Source: an uncultured Mollicutes bacterium
GTDB lineage: Bacteria > Bacillota_I > Bacilli_A > Acholeplasmatales > Anaeroplasmataceae
Direction of reading: 5' to 3'
DNA length: 5,595 bases
Assembly: GCA_900547045.1 (NCBI GenBank)
Contig: URFB01000087.1
Location: 1 to 5,595, forward strand
Shown here: one piece after another, positions 1 through 5,595 of the stretch
Layout: each line of letters opens with the position of its first letter
Numbering within the stretch: position 1 is the first letter of the stretch
Program-made: the position numbers and the translations under genes
Notes under the pieces: model-generated
Told to the model about the DNA's origin: nothing
Databases searched by the model: none
What the model saw: only the letters and a program-made list of their open reading frames with translations

Positions 1-1694
1 TTGTTGAGCTTACAGTTGGTCTTCATAAGGTTTTTAATAATGAAAATGATAAATTAATCTTTGATGTTGGACATCAAGCATATACACATAAAATTTTAAC
101 AGGTCGCGCTAAGGATTTTGCGACACTAAGACAAACTAATGGTCTTAATGGCTTTACTAATTATGATGAATCAAGCTATGATTGCTGGGAGTCTGGTCAT
201 AGTTCTAATTCTATATCAGCTCAAGCAGGCTTTTTGCTTGCTAAAAAGGAAGGTAAGCCAATAAATGATGTTGTTTCTATTATTGGTGATTCCTCAATTG
301 CAAATGGTATGGCCTTTGAGGGTTTAAACTTTGTTAGTACAATTGATGGAGTAAGACCTATTATAATATTAAATGATAATAAGATGGGAATTTCTAAAAG
401 CGTAGGAGCTACCGCAAAGCTTTTTAATGTAATGCGCTCAACAAAATTCTATCGTTTTATTAAAAGAGCATTAATTTTTATTAATCCTCCTTTTATAGTT
501 CGTAAATTCCATCAAATTAAAAGAGCAATTAAAAGCTTAATTCAATCAGATAATATGTTTGAGGATATAGGCTTTGATTATTATGGTCCTTATGATGGAA
601 ATGATATTAAAACCATTATAAAGGTTTTAGAAAGAGTTAAAAAATCTAAAAAGCCTTGCTTAGTTCATTTTATTACGAAAAAGGGCTTAGGCTATTCAAA
701 TGCTGAGGATGATGAGCTTGGTACATATCATGGCATTGGACCCTTTAATATTGAAAATGGAAAGCGTTTAAAGGAATATAAAGAAAATGAATATTCCTAT
801 AGTGAAATTATTGCTAAGGGCTTAATTGAGCTTAGGGCCCAAAAGAAGTTCATTGTAATTAATCCCGCTACAATGGTTGGAAATAGATTAAATAAATTCC
901 AAAAGCTTTATCCTGATTCAATTTATGATGTTGGTATTGCTGAGGAACATGCAACTACAATGGCTGGAGCTTTAGCCTTAAATGGTGTTCCGGTTGCCCT
1001 TTTAATGTATTCAACATTTGCTCAAAGAGCCTATGATCAATTTTTAAATGATATTGCTAGAAGAAATTTACCTGTCATAATTGGTCTTGACCGTTCAGGT
1101 CTTGTGGCTGAGGATGGTTCAACTCATCAAGGAATTTATGATGTCGCAGCCTTTAAATCAATGCCAAATGTTCAAATTTGTATGGGTAAAAATTTGGCAG
1201 AAGCTAAGGCATTAATTAAATTTGCATTTAGCCTAAACAAGCCCGTAGTGGTTAGATATCCTAAGCTAAATGAGGAATATAGCACAGATGTAGAGATTAA
1301 TTCTACCTCTTGGGAGGAGATTTGCTCTGGTACTAAGGCAATTGTTATTACCTACGGACCAGATGTTTTAAGAATTAAGCATATTATTGAAGAAAATAAG
1401 CTTGATATAATGCTTATAAATGCCCGCTTTATTAATCCTATAGATGATGATTTACTTGAAAAATTATTTAGCTATAAGCTTCCTATTTATGTAATTGAGC
1501 AGGTCATTAAGGATGGATCTCTTGGTGAATCAATTGCCGATATTGTCGCAACAAAGAAGCTTATGATTGATTTGAAGCAAATTTCAATTCCAACAGATAG
1601 CTACATACCACAGGCATCCTTAAATGATTTACAAAAAATGTTTAAGCTTGATGATGAAGCACTTACTAAGGAGCTGAAGAATTATGCGATTTGA
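1..1694 (+). CDS. dxs: 1-deoxy-D-xylulose-5-phosphate synthase, 5'-truncated by the window edge
   Basis: Thiamine-diphosphate enzyme that condenses pyruvate and glyceraldehyde 3-phosphate into DXP, the cytosolic first step of the MEP isoprenoid pathway; DXP also feeds thiamine and, in some bacteria, pyridoxal synthesis. The reading frame is open from base 3 (bases 1-2 end a prior codon), giving 563 visible residues; against the roughly 620 of the E. coli enzyme, about 55 N-terminal residues are missing. Residue n starts at base 3n. Visible motifs are DVGHQAY..HKILTGR (from residue 22), GHSS (65-68), the diphosphate-binding GDS....GMAFE..N segment (95 onward) closing with NDN (124-126), His243, the catalytic Glu314 in IAEEHA, QRAYDQ with Arg342, DGSTHQG with His375, and VRYP with Arg418. 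A TTG at 234 could be mistaken for the start, but conserved Dxs sequence continues upstream of it. Substitutions in otherwise conserved motifs (GDG to GDS, GHD to GND, VG.DG to VAEDG) are discussed in findings. The stop lies inside tlyA. Confidence 0.97.
   Translation, partial: VELTVGLHKVFNNENDKLIFDVGHQAYTHKILTGRAKDFATLRQTNGLNGFTNYDESSYDCWESGHSSNSISAQAGFLLAKKEGKPINDVVSIIGDSSIANGMAFEGLNFVSTIDGVRPIIILNDNKMGISKSVGATAKLFNVMRSTKFYRFIKRALIFINPPFIVRKFHQIKRAIKSLIQSDNMFEDIGFDYYGPYDGNDIKTIIKVLERVKKSKKPCLVHFITKKGLGYSNAEDDELGTYHGIGPFNIENGKRLKEYKENEYSYSEIIAKGLIELRAQKKFIVINPATMVGNRLNKFQKLYPDSIYDVGIAEEHATTMAGALALNGVPVALLMYSTFAQRAYDQFLNDIARRNLPVIIGLDRSGLVAEDGSTHQGIYDVAAFKSMPNVQICMGKNLAEAKALIKFAFSLNKPVVVRYPKLNEEYSTDVEINSTSWEEICSGTKAIVITYGPDVLRIKHIIEENKLDIMLINARFINPIDDDLLEKLFSYKLPIYVIEQVIKDGSLGESIADIVATKKLMIDLKQISIPTDSYIPQASLNDLQKMFKLDDEALTKELKNYAI
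1668..1673 (+). promoter_or_regulatory. tlyA ribosome binding site inside the dxs 3' end
   Basis: AAGGAG lies 10 bases before the ATG at 1684, within the last codons of dxs. It supports that ATG as the tlyA start and implies that ribosomes finishing dxs pass directly over the tlyA initiation region, so translational coupling is likely (inference). Confidence 0.8.
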
Positions 1695-2442
1695 TAAGTA
1701 TTTAGTTGAGAATAACTATTTTACCTCAAGAACAAGAGCTCAAAACGAAATCAAGGAAGGTAATGTATATGTTTCAGATAAGCAAATTACCAATCCTAGC
1801 TTCGATTATAAAGATGGTGAAATTAAAATCGTCAATCCTCTTAAATATGTATCAAGAGGTGGCTTAAAGCTTGAAGGGGCTATTAAGGCCTTTTCGCTAG
1901 ATTTTAAGGATAAAACGGTCCTTGATATTGGCGCTTCAACCGGTGGCTTTACTGATTGTGCCCTTCAGCATGGAGCTAAAAGGGTTTATGCCGTTGATGT
2001 GGGAAGCCTTCAGCTTTCTGAAATACTAAAAAATGATCCAAGAGTTATTAGCATGGAAAATACTAATATTTTAGATACTAATATTACTGATCAAATTGAT
2101 TATTTAGTAATGGATGTTTCCTTTGTATCAATTAAGCATTTAATTCCTGCCTTAAAGAAGTATTTGACAAACTCAAATCAGCTTGTATGCTTAATTAAGC
2201 CTCAATTTGAAGCAGGAAAAATGATTAATAAGGGAATTATTAAGGATTCTGCGACCCATGTTAAAATATTAAGAGAGCTCTATCAATATTTAAATGAGGA
2301 AGGCCTATATATTAATAAATTAAGCTATAGTCCTATTAAGGGCGGAAGTGGAAATATTGAATATTTGGCTTTAATTTCAATGGAGGATAAGGGGCACATA
2401 GATATTAATGCAGTTGTAGAAGCCTCACACCGAAAGGAATGA
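1684..2442 (+). CDS. tlyA: TlyA-family rRNA 2'-O-methyltransferase (S4 + FtsJ/RrmJ domains)
   Basis: Cytosolic S-adenosylmethionine-dependent methyltransferase of the TlyA family (B. subtilis YqxC); characterised members 2'-O-methylate cytidines of 16S and/or 23S rRNA. The 252-residue protein begins with an S4 RNA-binding domain (about 1-60: MRFDKYLVEN, then R.RAQ..I..G.VYV). The linker RGGLKLEGA and a Rossmann methyltransferase fold follow, with the SAM loop DIGASTGGFTD at 81-91 and AVDVG at 103-107. Lys62, Asp144, Lys172 (IKPQFE) and Glu226 (GNIEYL) match the K-D-K-E tetrad of this superfamily, so it looks active. The length is somewhat below the roughly 270-280 typical of the family, the shortfall being at the C-terminal tail. 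The start is fixed by the S4 opening motif and the AAGGAG upstream. It overlaps dxs by 11 bases and precedes recN by 4. The family is often labelled 'hemolysin A', but nothing here (no signal peptide or membrane segment) supports a secreted toxin. Whether it modifies 16S, 23S or both cannot be read from the sequence. Confidence 0.95.
   Translation: MRFDKYLVENNYFTSRTRAQNEIKEGNVYVSDKQITNPSFDYKDGEIKIVNPLKYVSRGGLKLEGAIKAFSLDFKDKTVLDIGASTGGFTDCALQHGAKRVYAVDVGSLQLSEILKNDPRVISMENTNILDTNITDQIDYLVMDVSFVSIKHLIPALKKYLTNSNQLVCLIKPQFEAGKMINKGIIKDSATHVKILRELYQYLNEEGLYINKLSYSPIKGGSGNIEYLALISMEDKGHIDINAVVEASHRKE
2434..2438 (+). promoter_or_regulatory. recN ribosome binding site inside the tlyA 3' end
   Basis: AAGGA ends 8 bases before the ATG at 2447 and overlaps the last two tlyA codons. 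It selects that ATG over the out-of-frame ATG at 2439 and supports coupled translation of tlyA and recN. Confidence 0.75.
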
Positions 2443-2446
2443 TAAT

Positions 2447-4117
2447 ATGCTTAAGCAGCTTCATGTTAAAAATTTTGCAATAATTGATGATATTAGCTTA
2501 AATTTAGAAAAAGGATTTACCGTATTAACTGGTCAAACTGGTGCCGGTAAATCTTTAATTATTGATTCAATTGGTTTATTAATTGGTGATAGAGCCGATA
2601 GCAGTCAAATTAGATATGGTGAGTCTAAGGCCTTAATAGAAGGACTTTTTGATAGTAATGATGCAATTAATGAATATCTTACTAATCATGGACTTAAGGA
2701 TGCCGATACGGTTTTAATTCAAAGAGAGATTACGAAAACAAAGTCAAGCGCAAAAATTAATGGTACATCAGTTAATATGCAAATCTTAAAGGGATTGGGA
2801 GCATTACTTGCGGATATTCATACGCAAAATGATACAATTAGACTTATTAATAAGGATAATTATTTAAATTTAATTGATCCTGAAAATGATGAAATTTTTA
2901 ATAATCTTTTAGGAGATTATTTATTAAAATATAATAATTATCTTTCACTTTTAGATGAATATAAAACGATTTTGAAATCAAAAGAACAGGAGAATAGCCA
3001 GCTTGAGTATTACGAATTTATCTATAAGGAAATTTCTAGCTTAAATCTTGAGCCTAATGAGGATACAGAGCTTGAAGAGAAAATAGCTAAGCTTAAGAAC
3101 TTTGATAAAATCTTTGAGGCTTTAAAGGATTCTATTAATTGCCTAGATAATGAATATTTTAGTCTTGATAATATTTATAAGGCTCTAGAAAATATTAATG
3201 GAATTAAGGAATTTGACAAGAATTATGATGAAACAGCCTCAAAAATTAGTGAGGGCTATTATAATCTTGAGGATGCCTTAAGTGATTTAAAGAACTATAT
3301 TAAAGGTCTTGATTATGATCAGGACGAGCTTAATAATGCCCAGGAAAGGCTTCAGCATATCGATAATTTAAAGCTTAAGTATCATCACGATTTAGCAGGT
3401 CTTATTAAATACGCCGCTGATTTAAAGCTTAAAATTGATTTAGTTACTAATTATGATGGTCTTTTAAAGGAAAAATATGATAATTTAAAGAAGAGCTACG
3501 AGCTTTTAATTGAATCAGGTAAAAAGCTTAGTAGCTACCGTAAGGAAAGAGCTAAGCAGATCAGTCAAAGCATTGAGCTTATGCTTAAGGAGCTAGAAAT
3601 TAATCATGCTAAATTTGAAATTTCCTTCGAGGCTAAGAGCTTTAGTGATCCTTTGTCAAGTGATGGCTTTACATCATCCGGTATTGATGATATTGATTTT
3701 TTAATTTCGACTAACCTAGGTGAGCCTTTACAAAGCCTTGCTAAGGTGGCATCAGGTGGTGAAATGTCGAGAATCATGCTAGCCTTTAAGGCTTATTTTG
3801 CTCATGAATCAAAGCTTTCATTAATGATTTTTGATGAGATTGATACTGGAGTTTCAGGAAGTGTAGCCTTTGAAATTGCCAATAAAATCAAGCAAATTTC
3901 TAAGGAATGCCAGGTAATTGCGATTACCCATCTTCCTCAGGTCGCAGCCGCTGCTGATAATCAGCTTTATATTTACAAGGAAGAGCTAGATGGAAGAACT
4001 CTTACAAGAGTTAATAAAATGAATAAGGATGAAAGAATCCTTCAAATTGCTAAAATGATTTCTGGTGAAAAGGTTTCACCATATGCACTTGAGCAGGCAA
4101 AAGATTTATTAAAGTAA
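2447..4117 (+). CDS. recN: DNA repair protein RecN (SMC-like ATPase)
   Basis: Nucleoid-associated SMC-like ATPase that acts early in double-strand-break repair, tethering DNA ends and supporting RecA-dependent recombination. The 556-residue protein is full length for the family (about 550-575). It opens with the typical MLKQLHVKNFAIID and carries Walker A GQTGAGKS at 29-36 (most RecN proteins have GETGAGKS). The middle, about 155-385, is rich in charged and leucine/isoleucine residues and fits the coiled-coil arm. The C-terminal ATPase half has the ABC signature ASGGEMSR (435-442), Walker B LMIFDEID (459-466), the D-loop TGVSG (467-471) and the switch histidine in THLPQVA (His495), so both ATPase halves look intact. 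The segment after Walker A reads DIHTQND (123-129) where Bacillus- and E. coli-type proteins have DIHGQHE. It is the last gene of the dxs-tlyA-recN cluster and is followed by a terminator, so it probably depends on an upstream promoter. No LexA-type operator is visible before it, which is expected for an internal operon gene. Confidence 0.97.
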   Translation: MLKQLHVKNFAIIDDISLNLEKGFTVLTGQTGAGKSLIIDSIGLLIGDRADSSQIRYGESKALIEGLFDSNDAINEYLTNHGLKDADTVLIQREITKTKSSAKINGTSVNMQILKGLGALLADIHTQNDTIRLINKDNYLNLIDPENDEIFNNLLGDYLLKYNNYLSLLDEYKTILKSKEQENSQLEYYEFIYKEISSLNLEPNEDTELEEKIAKLKNFDKIFEALKDSINCLDNEYFSLDNIYKALENINGIKEFDKNYDETASKISEGYYNLEDALSDLKNYIKGLDYDQDELNNAQERLQHIDNLKLKYHHDLAGLIKYAADLKLKIDLVTNYDGLLKEKYDNLKKSYELLIESGKKLSSYRKERAKQISQSIELMLKELEINHAKFEISFEAKSFSDPLSSDGFTSSGIDDIDFLISTNLGEPLQSLAKVASGGEMSRIMLAFKAYFAHESKLSLMIFDEIDTGVSGSVAFEIANKIKQISKECQVIAITHLPQVAAAADNQLYIYKEELDGRTLTRVNKMNKDERILQIAKMISGEKVSPYALEQAKDLLK

Positions 4118-4159
4118 AAAAAGAAGCTATATCCAATTAAGGATTGTAGCTTCTTTTTT
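4117..4159. terminator. bidirectional intrinsic terminator between recN and the M18 peptidase gene
   Basis: A 13-base perfect inverted repeat (4117-4129 with 4147-4159, arms AAAAAAGAAGCTA and TAGCTTCTTTTTT) surrounds a short inner ATCC/GGAT stem (4131-4134 with 4141-4144) and an AATTAA loop. Because the arms end in A and T runs, each strand gives a hairpin ending in a U tract. It sits 2 bases past the recN stop and just past the stop of the convergent aminopeptidase gene, so one element can serve both. The paired core of G/C-containing sequence is short (about GAAGCTA), so terminator strength is uncertain. Confidence 0.88.
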
Positions 4160-4161
4160 AC

Positions 4162-5529
4162 TTAGTTTTTAGCAATAAATGCTTTATAAGCTAGATAAGC
4201 TTCATATACATCAGCCTTAGAAACAATTTCCATAGGAGCGTGCATATTAAGAACAGGAACACCAGCATCAATTACATTCATATTGTAATTTCCAAGGATA
4301 TAAGCGATTGTACCACCGCCACCTAGGTCTACCTTACCAATCTCTGATGTTTGATAATGAATATTGTTTTCATCCATTACATTTCTGCACCAAGCAACAT
4401 ATTCAGGCATTGCATCATTACAGCCACTCTTTCCTCTAGCACCTGTATACTTATTAAATACGATACCATGAGCAAATAGGCATGAATTAGGTTCTGGAGT
4501 AGCATAGCTATATAGTGGGTCTACAGCACAAGATACATCACTTGATAGCATTCTCGTGTTTTCGAAGCATGTAGCTAAGTCTGTATAGCATGTAGATCCT
4601 TGAGCAACTAATAGCTTAGCAACGATATTCTTAAACCATTCTGATTGAGCACCAGTCGCACCAATTGATCCAACCTCTTCCTTATCTACTAAAATAGCAC
4701 AAGAAGTATATTCACACTCCCCTTGGTCAAGAATAGCTCTTAAAGAAGTATATGCACAAACACGGTCATCATGGCCATATCCAGAAATCATAGAACGATC
4801 TAGACCATAATCACGAGCAGGACCAGCAGGAACGATTTCGATTTCTGCTGAAATAAAATCCTCTTCCTCAATATCATATTTATTTGCAAGAAGAGAAAGA
4901 ACATTAGCCTTTACAGCGTCCTTTTCAGCACCCTCAAGAGGTATATTACCTAAAGTGATATCTAAATCCTCACCTTCGATTACCTTAGCAGCTGTCTTTT
5001 GCATTTGATCAGCTGAAAGATGGATTAAAAGATCAGTGATACCAACAACTGGGTCCTCTGGATTTTCACCAATGTTTACATCAACAATAGAACCATCCTT
5101 CTTACAAATTACACCATGAAGGGCAAGAGGAGTAGTTACCCATTGATATTTCTTAATTCCACCATAGTAGTGAGTATCACCCATAGCAAATCCAGCCTTT
5201 TCATATAATGGATTTTGTTTAAGGTCAATTCTTGGAGAATCGATGTGAGCACCTAAAACTCTAAGTCCTTCAACAACAGGCTTTTTACCAATTACAAATA
5301 CTGCAATATTTTTACCCTTATTAGTAAAATAAACCTTATCTCCAGCCTTTAAAGCCTTATAATCTGAAAGAGGCTTAAAACCCTTCTCAGCTGATAATTC
5401 AGTTGCACGCTTAACACATAGGCGTTCTGTTTTACCATAGCTTATAAAATCCTTATATTCATCACAAAAAAGCATAATATCATTGAACTTTTCATTGGAT
5501 GCATCTTTCCATACATTTTTCTTATACAT
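4162..5529 (-). CDS. apeA: M18-family zinc aminopeptidase (aminopeptidase 1 / ApeA type)
   Basis: Cytosolic metallo-aminopeptidase of MEROPS family M18, which removes N-terminal residues (often acidic or neutral, depending on the member) from peptides; it probably works in peptide turnover and amino-acid recovery. The 455 residues match the roughly 450-465 of the ApeA subgroup. The di-metal site is readable against characterised M18 enzymes: His95 in GAHIDSPRIDLK, bridging Asp254 in GYGHDDRVCAY, catalytic Glu284 and ligand Glu285 in DKEEVGS, Asp331 in SSDVSCAVDP, and His430 in NMHAPMEI. The GGIKKYQW segment (123-130) points to the ApeA rather than the ApeB branch. There is no signal peptide or membrane segment. 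The ATG start has a GAGGT ribosome binding site 7 bases upstream of it and an extended -10 promoter beyond. It is transcribed towards recN and shares its terminator. Sampled stretches look less AT-rich than dxs or recN, which may reflect higher expression. Family assignment is firm; the apeA label and substrate preference are less so. Confidence 0.95.
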   Translation of the reverse strand: MYKKNVWKDASNEKFNDIMLFCDEYKDFISYGKTERLCVKRATELSAEKGFKPLSDYKALKAGDKVYFTNKGKNIAVFVIGKKPVVEGLRVLGAHIDSPRIDLKQNPLYEKAGFAMGDTHYYGGIKKYQWVTTPLALHGVICKKDGSIVDVNIGENPEDPVVGITDLLIHLSADQMQKTAAKVIEGEDLDITLGNIPLEGAEKDAVKANVLSLLANKYDIEEEDFISAEIEIVPAGPARDYGLDRSMISGYGHDDRVCAYTSLRAILDQGECEYTSCAILVDKEEVGSIGATGAQSEWFKNIVAKLLVAQGSTCYTDLATCFENTRMLSSDVSCAVDPLYSYATPEPNSCLFAHGIVFNKYTGARGKSGCNDAMPEYVAWCRNVMDENNIHYQTSEIGKVDLGGGGTIAYILGNYNMNVIDAGVPVLNMHAPMEIVSKADVYEAYLAYKAFIAKN

Positions 5530-5535
5530 TTTATT

Positions 5536-5540
5536 ACCTC
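5536..5540 (-). promoter_or_regulatory. ribosome binding site of the M18 aminopeptidase gene
   Basis: Read on the minus strand this is GAGGT, with 7 bases between the final G of GAGG and the ATG at 5529. The spacing is near ideal and fixes the start codon. Confidence 0.8.
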
Positions 5541-5561
5541 ATTTCTTTAAAATACGTATCT

Positions 5562-5570
5562 ATTATATCA
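5562..5570 (-). promoter_or_regulatory. extended -10 sigma-A-type promoter for the M18 aminopeptidase gene
   Basis: The minus strand reads TGATATAAT: a perfect TATAAT (5562-5567) preceded by the TGn extension (5568-5570). The hexamer 17 bases upstream (5585-5590, CAGGAA on the minus strand) is a poor -35, as is common where an extended -10 is present. Initiation would be expected near 5555, giving a leader of about 26 bases with no room for a riboswitch. The rest of 5571-5595 is AT-rich, with no other recognisable element before the window ends. Confidence 0.65.
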
Positions 5571-5595
5571 TATGTTAATAATATTTCCTGCTAAT

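Noticed and set aside
234..1694. A TTG-initiated 486-residue Dxs starting at 234
   Set aside because: The same frame stays open to base 3 and encodes conserved Dxs motifs (DVGHQAY, HKILTGR, GHSS) upstream, so 234 is an internal Leu codon and the real start is outside the window.
2439..2442. ATGA overlap suggesting a start for the next gene at 2439
   Set aside because: That ATG is out of frame with recN and runs only a few codons to a stop; the ATG at 2447 opens the conserved RecN N-terminus with better ribosome-binding-site spacing.
1684..2442. Reading tlyA as a hemolysin or cytotoxin
   Set aside because: The S4 domain, SAM loop and K-D-K-E tetrad identify an rRNA methyltransferase; there is no signal peptide, membrane segment or pore-forming feature.
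4117..4159. Inverted repeat as a small transposon end, attachment site or CRISPR-like repeat
   Set aside because: It is a single copy, sits exactly between convergent stops and has A/T-run arms, all of which fit a bidirectional terminator.
5530..5595. Possible riboswitch or leader peptide upstream of the aminopeptidase gene
   Set aside because: The predicted leader is only about 26 bases, with no room for an aptamer or a leader ORF; the remainder is AT-rich promoter sequence.
1..5595. A hidden undescribed system such as a defence, toxin-antitoxin or biosynthetic module
   Set aside because: The four genes fill nearly the whole window and all belong to well-known families; no unexplained intergenic space or extra credible small ORF remains.

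Overview
The window reads as chromosomal core sequence from a low-GC Firmicute or Tenericute-type bacterium. It is strongly AT-rich, all stop codons fit standard bacterial termination, every tryptophan codon I can place is TGG, and the order dxs - tlyA - recN is the familiar Bacillus-type arrangement. The arginine repressor gene (argR/ahrC), which sits between tlyA and recN in Bacillus subtilis, is absent here. The divergent RecN and Dxs motifs suggest an Erysipelotrichia-, Acholeplasma- or uncultured gut 'Mollicutes'-like lineage. That placement is inference and cannot be settled from the sequence alone.

Layout. Positions 1-1694 (+) hold the 3' nine-tenths of dxs, the first enzyme of the MEP isoprenoid pathway, whose true start lies before the window. 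Positions 1684-2442 (+) hold tlyA, an S4-domain rRNA 2'-O-methyltransferase, overlapping dxs by 11 bases. Positions 2447-4117 (+) hold recN, the SMC-like double-strand-break repair ATPase, starting 4 bases after tlyA. These three are packed like one transcription unit, with each ribosome binding site inside the preceding gene. Positions 4117-4159 form a long A/T-flanked hairpin that can end transcription from both sides. Positions 4162-5529 (-) hold a convergent, monocistronic M18 zinc aminopeptidase. It has its own ribosome binding site and an extended -10 promoter at 5562-5570.

The plus-strand genes share no biochemical pathway. Isoprenoid precursor synthesis, ribosome modification and DNA repair are a conserved positional cluster in Firmicutes, not a functional module. 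The aminopeptidase is an independent peptide-catabolism gene. I see no mobile element, CRISPR array, tRNA, rRNA, riboswitch or toxin-antitoxin pair, and no stretch over 300 bases without a gene. I found no evidence of an undescribed system. The points worth a second look are motif substitutions in Dxs and RecN, the missing argR, and a marked dependence of lysine codon choice on the following base.
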